DNA of 64,000 nucleotides from Mesorhizobium prunaredense (lineage in GTDB: Bacteria; Pseudomonadota; Alphaproteobacteria; Rhizobiales; Rhizobiaceae). Where the stretch lies: contig NZ_FTPD01000006.1 of the NCBI RefSeq assembly GCF_900156895.1, positions 317,115 through 381,114 of the forward strand. The letters are read 5' to 3'. Every line of letters starts with the position of its first letter. Within the stretch, counting starts at the first letter, position 1. The translations under genes and the position numbers were made by a program. The notes beneath the pieces are model-generated. The model had not been told where the DNA came from, did no database searches, and saw only the letters and a list, made by a program, of their open reading frames with translations. Positions 52,902 through 62,032 of the stretch are shown here, in pieces.

Positions 52902-53822
52902 TCATTTGCCGGCCAGAATATCCTTGATCAGCCGTTGGCAGCGCTCGGCCATAAAATCGAGCAGCAGCCGCACCTTCGGGTCCTGCAGCTTCTTGTGCGG
53001 GTAGACGGCGGCGAACTGGACCGGCGTCGGTGGCGTGTCGGGCAGGATCGCCTTCAGCCGCCGGTCGCGGATGAACGGCTCGACCTCGAAGCGCGGCTTG
53101 TTGATGATGCCGCGGCCCGACAGCGCCCAGCCGGTCAGCACGTCGCCATCGTCGGTGTCATAGGGTCCGTGCACCTCGAATTTCCGCGGACCGTCGGCCG
53201 TCTGCAGCGTCCAGACGTATTCGCGCGCGCCGGAATAGCGCAACATCAGGCAGTCGTGCTTCTTGCCGATCAGTTCCTGCGGCTCGGTCGGTTCGCCGCG
53301 CGCCTCCAGATATTTCGGTGCCGCCACCAGCACCCGCTCGCACTCCATGATCCCGCGCATTCTCAGGCTGGAATCCTCGATGATGCCCAGTCTGAACGCG
53401 ACGTCGATGCCTTCCTTCATGATGTCGACATTGTGGTCCGAAAGCCTCAGCCGCACCTCGATGTCAGGATATTTGTCGTGGAAATCGGGGATTCCCGACG
53501 CCACCAGCCGCCGGCCGAGGCCAAGCGGCGCTGTCACCTTGATGGTGCCACGCGGCTGGCCGGAAAGCGCCGAGACGGCGGCTTCGGCCTCGGTGATCGC
53601 CTCCAGTACCTGCTTGGCGCCGGAGTAGAACACGGTGCCGTGCTCGGTCGGCATCAGCTGCCGCGTGGTGCGATTGAACAGCCTGACACCGAGATACTTC
53701 TCGAGCTCCTTGATGCGGTTGGAGGCGACCGCCGGCGAAATGCGCATGTCGCGCCCCGCCGCCGACAGATTGCCAAGCTCGACGACGCGAACGAAGACGG
53801 CGATGTTGTCGAGATAGGCCAT
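52902..53822 (-). CDS. LysR-family transcriptional regulator
   Basis: A 306-residue regulator. The winged helix-turn-helix occupies residues 1-60 (FVRVVELGNLSAAGRDMRIS with SNRIKELEKYLGVRLFNRTT), and the LysR substrate-binding domain about 92-300. It lies between the xdh operon and puuD, divergent from puuD with about 138 bases between, so it likely controls urate or purine genes. Autoregulation is likely but no clear T-N11-A operator was singled out. An AT-rich stretch (CCATTTTTTTTTGAAAG) marks the intergenic promoter. Confidence 0.88.
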   Translation of the reverse strand: MAYLDNIAVFVRVVELGNLSAAGRDMRISPAVASNRIKELEKYLGVRLFNRTTRQLMPTEHGTVFYSGAKQVLEAITEAEAAVSALSGQPRGTIKVTAPLGLGRRLVASGIPDFHDKYPDIEVRLRLSDHNVDIMKEGIDVAFRLGIIEDSSLRMRGIMECERVLVAAPKYLEARGEPTEPQELIGKKHDCLMLRYSGAREYVWTLQTADGPRKFEVHGPYDTDDGDVLTGWALSGRGIINKPRFEVEPFIRDRRLKAILPDTPPTPVQFAAVYPHKKLQDPKVRLLLDFMAERCQRLIKDILAGK

Positions 53823-53960
53823 GCGGCTTTGGAACTCTCATGCGTTGCGCAGAGATAGCCTAGTATTTTCCATTTTTTTTTGAAAGTCATCATGCCGCTC
53901 GGCCCTTTCCGTTTGCGCTCCAGTCCGTAAAGTCACCCAATCGGCAGGGACGACTTTTCA

Positions 53961-55178
53961 ATGTTGGATTTCGCGATTTTCTGGGACTGGCTGAGTTTCG
54001 CCGTGCGCTGGATGCATGTCGTCACCAGCATAGCCTGGATCGGCTCGTCCTTCTATTTCGTCGCGCTCGATCTCGGCTTGCGCCAGCGTCCGGGCATGCC
54101 TGTCGGCGCCTTCGGCGAAGAATGGCAGGTGCATGGCGGCGGCTTCTACCACATCCAGAAATATCTCGTGGCGCCGGCCGAAATGCCTGAGCACCTGACC
54201 TGGTTCAAATGGGAATCCTACGCTACCTGGCTGTCGGGCTTTGCCATGCTGTGCGTCGTCTACTATGCCGGGGCGGACCTCTTCCTGATCGATCCCAACG
54301 TGCTTGCCATGTCGGTGCCTACAGGCATCTTGCTGTCGCTGGCGACGATCGGCGTTGGCTGGGTGGTCTACGATCTCTTATGCCGTTCGCCGCTTGGCAG
54401 GAGCGACACCGGCCTGATGCTGGTGCTCTATGGCGTGCTGGTGTTCATCGCCTGGGGTCTTACTCATCTGTTCACCGGCCGCGCCGCTTTCCTGCATCTT
54501 GGCGCCATCACCGCGACGATCATGTCGGCCAATGTCTTCATGGTCATCATCCCGAACCAGAAGATCGTCGTCGCCGACCTGATCGCCGGCAGGAAGCCAG
54601 ATCCGAAATACGGCAAGATCGCCAAGCAGCGCTCGCTGCACAACAATTACCTGACGCTGCCCGTTCTGTTCCTGATGCTGTCGAACCACTACCCGCTGGC
54701 GTTTGCTACCCAGTTCAACTGGGTGATCGCCTCGTTGGTTTTCATCATCGGCGTGCTGATCCGGCACTATTTCAACACCATGCATGCGCGCAAGGGCAAC
54801 CCGACCTGGACCTGGCTGGCGGCGGCCGTGCTGTTCGTCGTCATCATCTGGCTGTCGACCGCGCCGAAAGTGCTGACCGGCGAAGTCAAGGCGTCCTCGG
54901 CGGCACAGGTCTATGTCGCCTCGGCGCATTTTCCCGCGGTGCGCGACACGGTGCTTGGCCGTTGCTCTATGTGCCATGCGCAAGAGCCGTCCTACGAGGG
55001 CATCTACCATGCGCCGAAAGGTGTGATGCTCGACACGGACGCCGGTGTCGCCGAGCAAGCCCGCGAGATCTACCTGCAAGCCGGCCGCAGCCACGCCATG
55101 CCGCCGGCCAATGTCACCCATATCACCGACAAGGAACGGGCGCTGCTGGTGGCATGGTTCGAGGAGGCAGGGAAATAA
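53961..55178 (+). CDS. puuD: Membrane urate oxidase with cytochrome c domain
   Basis: A 405-residue protein with about eight membrane segments from WLSFAVRWMHVVTSIAWIG onward and, after about residue 310, a periplasmic cytochrome c domain with heme motif RCSMCHAQE near residue 335. PuuD oxidises urate to 5-hydroxyisourate and passes electrons through its heme to the respiratory chain, without hydrogen peroxide. UraH and the OHCU decarboxylase in this window supply the following steps. The gene starts the second plus-strand purine operon. Confidence 0.93.
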   Translation: MLDFAIFWDWLSFAVRWMHVVTSIAWIGSSFYFVALDLGLRQRPGMPVGAFGEEWQVHGGGFYHIQKYLVAPAEMPEHLTWFKWESYATWLSGFAMLCVVYYAGADLFLIDPNVLAMSVPTGILLSLATIGVGWVVYDLLCRSPLGRSDTGLMLVLYGVLVFIAWGLTHLFTGRAAFLHLGAITATIMSANVFMVIIPNQKIVVADLIAGRKPDPKYGKIAKQRSLHNNYLTLPVLFLMLSNHYPLAFATQFNWVIASLVFIIGVLIRHYFNTMHARKGNPTWTWLAAAVLFVVIIWLSTAPKVLTGEVKASSAAQVYVASAHFPAVRDTVLGRCSMCHAQEPSYEGIYHAPKGVMLDTDAGVAEQAREIYLQAGRSHAMPPANVTHITDKERALLVAWFEEAGK

Positions 55179-55180
55179 GC

Positions 55181-56494
55181 ATGACCAGCACACTCCTGCG
55201 CGGCCGCACGCTGTCCTTCCTGCGCTGGCCCGAGACCGTCGACGACCATTCCGCCTGGCTTTACGAAGACGACGGCGGCTTGCTGCTCCGCGACGACAGG
55301 ATCGTTGCCGCGGGCGCCTATGCCGAGGTCGAGAAAAAGGTTGATGAAGGCGTAAAAAAGATCGACCACCGCCCGCATCTGCTGCTGCCGGGCTTCATCG
55401 ACGCGCATGCGCATTTTCCGCAGATGCAGGTCATCGCCTCCTACGGCGCCGAGTTGCTCGACTGGCTGAACACCTACACTTTTCCCGAGGAAACCAAATT
55501 CCAGAACGCGCAGCATGGCCGCCGCGTCGCCAGACTGTTTCTCGATGAGATGGTGCGTCATGGCACGACGACAGTCGCCGCCTATTGCTCAGTCCACAAG
55601 GAGTCTGCCGAAGCGTTCTTCGCCGAGTCGCATCACCGCAACATGCTCAACATCGCCGGCAAGGTGATGATGGATCGCCACGCGCCGGAAGGGGTGCTCG
55701 ACACGCCGCAATCGGCCTATGACGACAGCAAGGCGCTCATCGCCGAGTGGCATGGCAAGGGGCGCCAGCATTATGCCATCACGCCGCGCTTCGCCATCAC
55801 CTCGTCACCCGAGCAGTTGGAAATGGCGGGCGCGCTGTGCCGCGAACATCCTGATCTGCACATGCAGACGCATCTGTCGGAAAATCACGCCGAGATCGCC
55901 TTTACGCTGCAACTCTACCCGCAGGCAAGCGACTATACCGATGTCTACGAGCACTATGGGCTGCTGGGACGCAAAAGCCTGTTCGGCCACTGCATCCATC
56001 TTTCGGAACGCGAGGCGGATGCGCTTTCGGAGACGGGCTCGGTCGCCGTGTTCTGTCCGACCTCGAACCTGTTCCTCGGCTCGGGCCTGTTCGACTATCA
56101 GCGTTACCGCCGCCGCGAAAAACCACTCCGCATCGCCACCGCCACCGATGTCGGCGGCGGCACCAATTACTCGATGCTGCGCACCATGGATGAGGGCTAC
56201 AAGGTGATCGCCCTGAACGGCGAGAAGCTCAATCCGTTCCAGTCGTTCTGGCAGCTCACCCGCGGCAATGCCGAGGCGCTGTCGATCGTGGAAAGGATCG
56301 GCACGCTCGACCGAGGCAGCGATGCCGACATCGTCGTCCTCGACGCGCGCGCCACGCCGGCGATGCGGCTGCGGATGGAGACGGCGGACACGCTGGCGGA
56401 GGAGCTGTTTCTGCTGCAGACGCTGGGCGATGATCGCGCCGTGCGCGAAGTCTACGTCGCCGGACGGGCGGCCAAGACGGATATGGCGGTTTAG
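55181..56494 (+). CDS. guaD: Guanine deaminase
   Basis: A 437-residue amidohydrolase-superfamily zinc enzyme turning guanine into xanthine, the XdhAB substrate. It has the metal site PGFIDAHAHFPQMQ near residue 68, HMQTHLSENHAEI near 225, FGHCIHLSERE near 265 and ATATDVGGGTNYSML near 317. The start at 55181 is 3 bases after the puuD stop, so it is in the same operon. Motifs and length are typical. Confidence 0.94.
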   Translation: MTSTLLRGRTLSFLRWPETVDDHSAWLYEDDGGLLLRDDRIVAAGAYAEVEKKVDEGVKKIDHRPHLLLPGFIDAHAHFPQMQVIASYGAELLDWLNTYTFPEETKFQNAQHGRRVARLFLDEMVRHGTTTVAAYCSVHKESAEAFFAESHHRNMLNIAGKVMMDRHAPEGVLDTPQSAYDDSKALIAEWHGKGRQHYAITPRFAITSSPEQLEMAGALCREHPDLHMQTHLSENHAEIAFTLQLYPQASDYTDVYEHYGLLGRKSLFGHCIHLSEREADALSETGSVAVFCPTSNLFLGSGLFDYQRYRRREKPLRIATATDVGGGTNYSMLRTMDEGYKVIALNGEKLNPFQSFWQLTRGNAEALSIVERIGTLDRGSDADIVVLDARATPAMRLRMETADTLAEELFLLQTLGDDRAVREVYVAGRAAKTDMAV

Positions 56495-56568
56495 CTATCC
56501 CACAAGTCCCGCTTGACCCAGCGGCAGCCATCGGTCAAAGCGTGCCGCGACGTTGATAGGGGAACGAC

Positions 56569-57072
56569 ATGGCCGTTGCGGACGATATCGCTCTGATCCA
56601 GAAACAGGAAGCCGAGCTTGTCTTCTCGGTCTTTGACGAAGCTGTCGCCTTCAAGATCGGCTCGACGATCCGCGACCGGGCACTGGCCCAGGGCTTGCCG
56701 ATCATCGTCGACATCAGGACCTTCGACCGGCCGCTGTTCTACGCGGCAATGCCGGGCTCGAACGCCTCCAATCCGGACTGGGCGCGGCGCAAGATCAACG
56801 TGGTGCAGCGGTTCCTGAAAAGCACCTACCGCATGGTGCTGGAGCAGCAGCGTCCCGACCGCAGCTTCAAGCCGGGCGAGGGGCTCGACATATCAGACTA
56901 TGTGCTGGCCGGTGGTGGCTTTCCCATAACGGTCAAAGGTGCCGGCGTGATCGGTGTGATCGCGGTCTCGGGTCTGCCGGAACGCGAGGATCACGGCGTC
57001 GTCGTCGATGCGCTGTGCAGCCACCTCGGCGTCGACGGGCGCGAGCTGGCACTGCCGCCGGAAGCAAAATGA
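56569..57072 (+). CDS. UPF0303 / heme-degrading-domain-like protein
   Basis: A 167-residue cytosolic protein of the UPF0303 family (related to GlcG/HbpS-like proteins): VFSVFDEAVAFKIGSTIRDR, IVDIRTFDRPLFYAAMPGSN and GGGFPITVKGAGVIGVIAVSG fit the pattern. Members are described as small ligand- or heme-binding proteins; no clear function is known here. It lies between guaD and the glycerate kinase gene with an ATGA overlap with the latter, so a role linked to glyoxylate/glycerate metabolism is possible. Confidence 0.75.
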   Translation: MAVADDIALIQKQEAELVFSVFDEAVAFKIGSTIRDRALAQGLPIIVDIRTFDRPLFYAAMPGSNASNPDWARRKINVVQRFLKSTYRMVLEQQRPDRSFKPGEGLDISDYVLAGGGFPITVKGAGVIGVIAVSGLPEREDHGVVVDALCSHLGVDGRELALPPEAK

Positions 57073-58334
57073 CAGAGATCGATCCCAAGACCTTCCTCGC
57101 CGCCATCTTCAATGCCGCCGTTGCCGCCGCTGATCCCCAGAGGACGATCAGGGATCATCTGCCGGCAATACCGAAGGGGCGCACAATCGTCATTGGTGCA
57201 GGAAAAGGCTCGGCGCAGATGGCGGCGGCTTTCGAAAAAGTGTGGGACGGGCCGATCGAAGGGCTGGTCGTCACCCGCTACGGCTATGGCGCGGCATGCC
57301 AGCGCATCGAGATCATCGAGGCGGCGCATCCGGTGCCAGATGCCGCCGGGCTCGAAGCGTCGCGCCGGCTGCTCGAAAAGGTGCAGGGCCTGACCGCGGA
57401 CGATCTGGTCGTGGCGCTCATCTCAGGCGGCGGCTCGGCGCTGCTGCCGGCGCCCGCCGAAGGTCTGGCGCTGGCTGACGAGATCGCCGTCAACGAGGCG
57501 CTGCTCGCCTCCGGCGCGCCGATCGCCGCCATGAACACCATCCGCAAGCATGTTTCCACGATCAAAGGCGGCAGGCTGGCGGCAGCTTCCTATCCGGCAA
57601 AGCTGGTGTCGCTGGTCGTCTCCGACATTCCCGGCGACAATCCGGCGCTGGTGGCTTCCGGCCCGACCGTTCCCGATTCCGGCAACCGCCAAGAGGCGCT
57701 GGCATCGATCGCCGCCTATGGCATGAAACTGCCGGCCTCTGTCATGGCGCATATCAATTCGCCGGCCGCCGATGCGCCGCGCGTCGATGATCCGCGTTTT
57801 TCGCGCAACGAAGTGCATCTGATCGCCTCGGCCGGCGTCTCGCTGGAAGCGGCCGCAGCCGAAGCCAGGCGCCATGGCATCGAGGCGGTCATCCTCTCCG
57901 ATTCCATCGAGGGCGAAGCGCGCGAAGTTGGGGGTGTCCATGCGGCAATCGCCCGTGAAGTCGCGACGCGCAACCGGCCTTTCCCGAAGCCCGTGCTGAT
58001 CCTATCAGGTGGCGAGACGACGGTGACCGTTCGGGCGAAGGGCAAGGGCGGTCGTAACACCGAGTTTCTGCTCGCCTTCGCCATCGGCATCAGCGGTATT
58101 GGGGGCGTCCATGCACTGGCCGCCGACACCGATGGCATCGACGGTTCGGAGGACAATGCCGGCGCCTTTGCCGACGGCTCAACGGTGTCGCGGATGCGGG
58201 CGGCAGGCGTCGATGCCAAGGCGATGCTTGCCGGCAACAATGCCTGGACGGCATTCAAGGCCGTCGGCGATCTCTTCGTGCCCGGCCCGACCGGGACGAA
58301 CGTCAATGATTTGAGGGCAATCCTGATCAGTTAG
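57069..58334 (+). CDS. ttuD: Glycerate 2-kinase / hydroxypyruvate reductase, MOFRL family
   Basis: A 421-residue protein of the GK-II/TtuD family: TIVIGAGKGSAQMAAAFEKV near residues 39-58, LISGGGSALLPAPAEGL near 119, the DIPGDNPALVASGPT block, and the C-terminal MOFRL motif region GGRNTEFLLAFAIG near 328. It phosphorylates glycerate (or is listed as hydroxypyruvate reductase), so it can bring carbon from glyoxylate into the central pathway. It starts at 57069, ATGA overlapped with the UPF0303 gene. Confidence 0.88.
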   Translation: MTEIDPKTFLAAIFNAAVAAADPQRTIRDHLPAIPKGRTIVIGAGKGSAQMAAAFEKVWDGPIEGLVVTRYGYGAACQRIEIIEAAHPVPDAAGLEASRRLLEKVQGLTADDLVVALISGGGSALLPAPAEGLALADEIAVNEALLASGAPIAAMNTIRKHVSTIKGGRLAAASYPAKLVSLVVSDIPGDNPALVASGPTVPDSGNRQEALASIAAYGMKLPASVMAHINSPAADAPRVDDPRFSRNEVHLIASAGVSLEAAAAEARRHGIEAVILSDSIEGEAREVGGVHAAIAREVATRNRPFPKPVLILSGGETTVTVRAKGKGGRNTEFLLAFAIGISGIGGVHALAADTDGIDGSEDNAGAFADGSTVSRMRAAGVDAKAMLAGNNAWTAFKAVGDLFVPGPTGTNVNDLRAILIS

Positions 58335-58337
58335 GGG

Positions 58338-59027
58338 TCAGGCGGCCATCAGCTTTTTCACCGCCTTCATGTCCTGCAGGAACCGCTCGCGTTCGGCCTG
58401 TTTGTCCGCCGGCTCGCGAATACGCAGGATGAAGGACGGGTGGATGGTGACGAACACAGGCAAGCCATCGTCCCGATCCACGACCGCGCCGCGCATCTTC
58501 ATGACCGGCACGACCTTGCCGAGCAGCGCCTGCGCCGCCGTTGCGCCGAGCGCCACCGCCAGATTGGGCTTGATCAGATCGAGCTCCTTGTCTAGCCACC
58601 AGCGGCAGGCCTGCACCTCGCCGGCATTCGGCTTCGAGTGGATGCGCCGCTTGCCGCGCGGCTCGAACTTGAAATGCTTGACCGCATTGGTGACATAGAC
58701 TTTCAGCCGGTCGACGCCGGCATCGTCCAGGATGGCGTCGAAGACCTTTCCCGCCGGACCGACGAAAGGTTTACCGGCCAGATCCTCCTGGTCGCCTGGC
58801 TGTTCACCGACGAAAACCACCTTGGCCCTGTCAGGCCCTTCGCCGAACACGGTCTGCGTTGCGTTGCGCCACAGCGGGCAGCGGCGACAGGCCTTCGCCA
58901 CTTCGCTGAGTTCGGGAATGGTGCTTGCGCCATCGTCTTCCGCCGTCTCAGGCAATTCAGGCTTGGGCCAGCGTCTTGCCTGTACCTTGGCGTGGTGTGG
59001 AGAATTTGTCTGCATCCTGGCGATCAT
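58338..59027 (-). CDS. udgX: UdgX-type uracil-DNA glycosylase
   Basis: A 229-residue protein of the family 4-like uracil-DNA glycosylases. It has the Fe-S Cys region ACRRCPLWRNAT near residues 46-57, the catalytic GEQPGDQEDLAGKPFVGPAG near 74-93, and the diagnostic GKRRIHSKP near 125-133, in which the KRRIH His is the residue that makes UdgX couple covalently to the abasic site. The C-terminal VTIHPSFILR motif follows. It removes uracil and stays on DNA, a repair or protective role. The start at 59027 is uncertain; 59015 (MQTNSPHH) is an alternative. It faces the glycerate kinase gene tail to tail. Confidence 0.88.
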   Translation of the reverse strand: MIARMQTNSPHHAKVQARRWPKPELPETAEDDGASTIPELSEVAKACRRCPLWRNATQTVFGEGPDRAKVVFVGEQPGDQEDLAGKPFVGPAGKVFDAILDDAGVDRLKVYVTNAVKHFKFEPRGKRRIHSKPNAGEVQACRWWLDKELDLIKPNLAVALGATAAQALLGKVVPVMKMRGAVVDRDDGLPVFVTIHPSFILRIREPADKQAERERFLQDMKAVKKLMAA

Positions 59028-59146
59028 GGCTGATGCGGCCTTGCCCGCTGCTGCGATCAGATGCGGAATGAGCGAAGCCCCCGAAAGGTTCCTTCAAATA
59101 GCCGGGACCTGGCCTTCGCCGGGCGAATGACCGGCGATGCGATGCC

Positions 59147-60568
59147 TCACACCTCGTGCAGATAGAGATGATAATCCAGTTCGCTGACCGTGCGCGCCAC
59201 CCGCAGATATTCGGATTGCTTGATCGCCACGAAGGTCCGGTGCAGGTCTTCCCCCAGCGCCCCTTTGAGGAATGTCGAGGCCCTTGCCGCCTCGATCGCC
59301 GCACGCCAGTCCACCGGCATGGTGGTGCGCGTGATGGCTGATTCGTAGCCATTGCCAGTGGTTTCGGGGCCTGGATCGAGGCCCTCATCGAGACCTTTGA
59401 CGATGCCGGCCAGCACGGTTGCCGCCACCAGATAAGGGTTGGCGTCGACGCCCGACGACCGGTGCTCGATGCGCCGGTTTTTCGCATCGCCTGCCGGCAC
59501 GCGCAATGCCACCGAGCGGTTGTTGACGCCCCAGGTCGGCGCCACCGGCGCATAGGATTGCGAAACGAAACGCCGCCATGAATTGGCGTGCGGTGCAAAC
59601 ACCAGCATCGATTCGGCCATGGTCTGGATGAGCCCGCCCAGTCCGCGCAGCAGCGGCAAGGACCAGGTCTCGCCGCTGGCTTCGGCAAAGACGTTGTTGC
59701 CGGCTTTGTCCTGTAGCGAGACATGGAAATGCATGCCGGAGCCGGCATATTTCTCGATCGGCTTGGCCATGAAGCAGGCAGTGACGCCGTGGCGGCGCGC
59801 CTGTGCCCGCACCAACCGCTTCAGCATGACGAGGTCGTCGGCCGCCCGCATCACGTCCTTGCGATAGTTCAGCGTCAGTTCGTACTGGCCGGGCGCGTAT
59901 TCGGAAATGACCGTCTCGGCCGGGATGCCTTGCACCTTGGCTGCGGCATAGATGTCGGAAAACAGCGGCTCCATGCCGTGCAGATGGTCGACGGAATAGA
60001 CCTCTGTCTTGGCCGAGCGGCGGCCGTCGAGCACCGCGTGCGCCGGCTGCACCTTGCCGTCGGCGTCGCGCTCGTTGGCGAGCAGGAAGAATTCGAGCTC
60101 GAAGGCGCCGGCCGGATGCAGGCCCTTGGCCGCCAGTATCTCCACCTGCCGGCCCAGCGCCAGCCGCGGGTCGGAGGACATGGGCTGACCATCGAGATGG
60201 TACATCGCCATCAGCACCTGGCCGCGCGGCGGCTGTGTGCCGAACAGCGGCACCAGCGTGCCGGGGATCGGCCATGCCCGCAGGTCGCCGTCGCCCGTCG
60301 TCCAGATCAGTCCGGTCTCGTGCACGTCCTCGCCGGTGATGTCGAGGCCGAGGATCGAGATCGGCATATGCCTGCCGCCCTCGAAGATGCTCATCAACTC
60401 GTGCCGGCGCACGATCTTGCCACGCCCGACGCCATTGGCGTCGGTCAGCACGATGTCGAACGCTTCGATCTCGGGATGGGCGTCGAGAAAGGTTTGCGCC
60501 TCGGCGGGCGTCGAGCCCGAAGGGGAGGCGATGATGGCGTTCAAAGTCTGCTTGTGCGCTTCTCTCAT
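59147..60568 (-). CDS. Glutamine synthetase-family enzyme, gamma-glutamylpolyamine synthetase-like
   Basis: A 473-residue ligase with the GS N-terminal and catalytic domains: DANGVGRGKIVRRHELMSIF near residue 50, HPAGAFELEFFLL with the metal-binding Glu, AGSGMHFHVSLQ near 255 and NRRIEHRSSGVDANPYLVAA near 355. Sequence resembles PuuA-like ligases that glutamylate amines rather than assimilatory GlnA. Start 60568 is chosen because the aminotransferase stops at 60582-60584 and this ATG is 13 bases on; there is no good ribosome-binding site. Confidence 0.82.
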   Translation of the reverse strand: MREAHKQTLNAIIASPSGSTPAEAQTFLDAHPEIEAFDIVLTDANGVGRGKIVRRHELMSIFEGGRHMPISILGLDITGEDVHETGLIWTTGDGDLRAWPIPGTLVPLFGTQPPRGQVLMAMYHLDGQPMSSDPRLALGRQVEILAAKGLHPAGAFELEFFLLANERDADGKVQPAHAVLDGRRSAKTEVYSVDHLHGMEPLFSDIYAAAKVQGIPAETVISEYAPGQYELTLNYRKDVMRAADDLVMLKRLVRAQARRHGVTACFMAKPIEKYAGSGMHFHVSLQDKAGNNVFAEASGETWSLPLLRGLGGLIQTMAESMLVFAPHANSWRRFVSQSYAPVAPTWGVNNRSVALRVPAGDAKNRRIEHRSSGVDANPYLVAATVLAGIVKGLDEGLDPGPETTGNGYESAITRTTMPVDWRAAIEAARASTFLKGALGEDLHRTFVAIKQSEYLRVARTVSELDYHLYLHEV

Positions 60569-60581
60569 GTGCAAGCTTGTC

Positions 60582-61964
60582 TCATGCCGCGAGCCTTGCC
60601 GCAACCGCGCCGAAGGCGGTGATCAGGCGGTTCACCTGGGCAGCGCTGGTCGCCGGCGAGATCAGCATCATGTTGTGGAACGGCGCGATCAGCACGCCGC
60701 GATTGACCAGCGCGACATGGATAGCCGCTTCGAGCGTCGGCGCGTGCGCTGTTTCCGCCTCGCCGCCATTCCTCAGCGGGCCGGGTGCGCAGATGAACTC
60801 GACGCGGGCGCCGACTCGGGCAACATGCCAGGGGAGGCGGTAACGGTCGATGACGGCGGTCAGCCCGGCGTCGAGCCGCCGCGCCAGATGGTCCATATGG
60901 CGATAGTTCTCGTCGGTCATCACCTCTTCGAGCGTGGCGCGCATGGCTGCGAACTGCAGCGGATTGGCCGAGAGCGTCGTGCCCATGCCGGAATAGCCTG
61001 GTTCCTTGGTCCTGACATAGTCGGCATAGCGGGTGGCGACGCCGTCGCTCATGCCCCAGACGCTGGCCGGCACGCCGCCGGCGATCGGCTTGCCGAGCAC
61101 GAACAGGTCCGGCTGCAGGCCGTGTTTCCTGGTGTAGCCGCCCGGACCGGTCGAGATCGTGTGCGTCTCATCGATTAGCAGCAGGGTGCCGGTTGCGCGG
61201 GTGAAACGCCGCAGCGCCTCGTGGAAGCCGGGATCGGGCAGCACCATGCAGAAATTGGTCAGCACCGGCTCGGTGACGACACAGGCGATTTGCTGGTCCC
61301 GGAGTGCTGTCTCAAGCGCCGGCACATCGTTGAACTCGACGACATCGGTAGCCCGGGTCAGGTCGCGGAATTCGCCGGCCAGTCCTGGGCGGTTGGCCGG
61401 TCTGCCGTCGACCAGGCGCACCATCGTCTCGTCGACCGAACCGTGGTAGCAGCCATTGAAGACCAGGATCTTGCCCCGGCCGGTGATGGCGCGGGCGACG
61501 CGCAGCGCGAAGCGGTTGGCATCGGTCGCCGTTGTCGCAATCTGCCAGAACGGCAGGCCGAAGCGCTGTTGCAGCAGCGGGCCGATGGCGAGTGCATCTT
61601 CCGAAGGCAGCATGTAGGTCAGGCCGCGTCCGGCCTGCCTACGGATGGTGTGGGCGACCGGCGGCGGCGAGTGGCCGAACATCGAGCCGGTGTCGCCGAG
61701 GCAGAAATCGTCAAGCCGATTGCCGTCGATGTCAGTGATAGTGGCACCTCTGGCGCTGTCGACCAGTATCGGGAACGGCGTCGGCCAGTCGTTCATCCAG
61801 TGCATTGGCACGCCGCCGAAGAAGCCCGGCAGGCCGTTGCCGACCTTGGCTGCCGATTTCGGCCGCGCCTTGCGGAAGGCTTCGGCCTCGGTCTCGCGCA
61901 GATCGGCGATGCGAGCAGTGCTGATGCCACCGATCGCCGTCTTTGAATGGTCGATTGTATGCAT
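60582..61964 (-). CDS. Class III (PLP) aminotransferase, GSA-aminomutase-like
   Basis: A 460-residue PLP enzyme: GDTGSMFGHSPPPV near residue 90, NGCYHGSVDETM near 168, LLLIDETHTISTGPGGYT near 268-285 (Asp binding the pyridine ring), and FVLGKPIAGGVPAS near 296 with the catalytic Lys. The overall pattern resembles class III amino-group transferases near glutamate-1-semialdehyde aminomutase. The downstream glutamine synthetase-like gene suggests joint use of an amine or omega-amino acid. Start 61964 has AGAGGGG upstream; 61979 is an alternative. Confidence 0.83.
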   Translation of the reverse strand: MHTIDHSKTAIGGISTARIADLRETEAEAFRKARPKSAAKVGNGLPGFFGGVPMHWMNDWPTPFPILVDSARGATITDIDGNRLDDFCLGDTGSMFGHSPPPVAHTIRRQAGRGLTYMLPSEDALAIGPLLQQRFGLPFWQIATTATDANRFALRVARAITGRGKILVFNGCYHGSVDETMVRLVDGRPANRPGLAGEFRDLTRATDVVEFNDVPALETALRDQQIACVVTEPVLTNFCMVLPDPGFHEALRRFTRATGTLLLIDETHTISTGPGGYTRKHGLQPDLFVLGKPIAGGVPASVWGMSDGVATRYADYVRTKEPGYSGMGTTLSANPLQFAAMRATLEEVMTDENYRHMDHLARRLDAGLTAVIDRYRLPWHVARVGARVEFICAPGPLRNGGEAETAHAPTLEAAIHVALVNRGVLIAPFHNMMLISPATSAAQVNRLITAFGAVAARLAA

Positions 61965-62032
61965 GAATGCCCCTCTCATGCGTCATAGGGAAATAGGGGA
62001 ATGTGTTCCTACTCCCGTACTCCCCTACTTTC

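Noticed and set aside
52902..53858. Plus-strand open frame across the LysR gene
   Set aside because: It is antisense to a clear LysR-family regulator with a good helix-turn-helix and has no family features.
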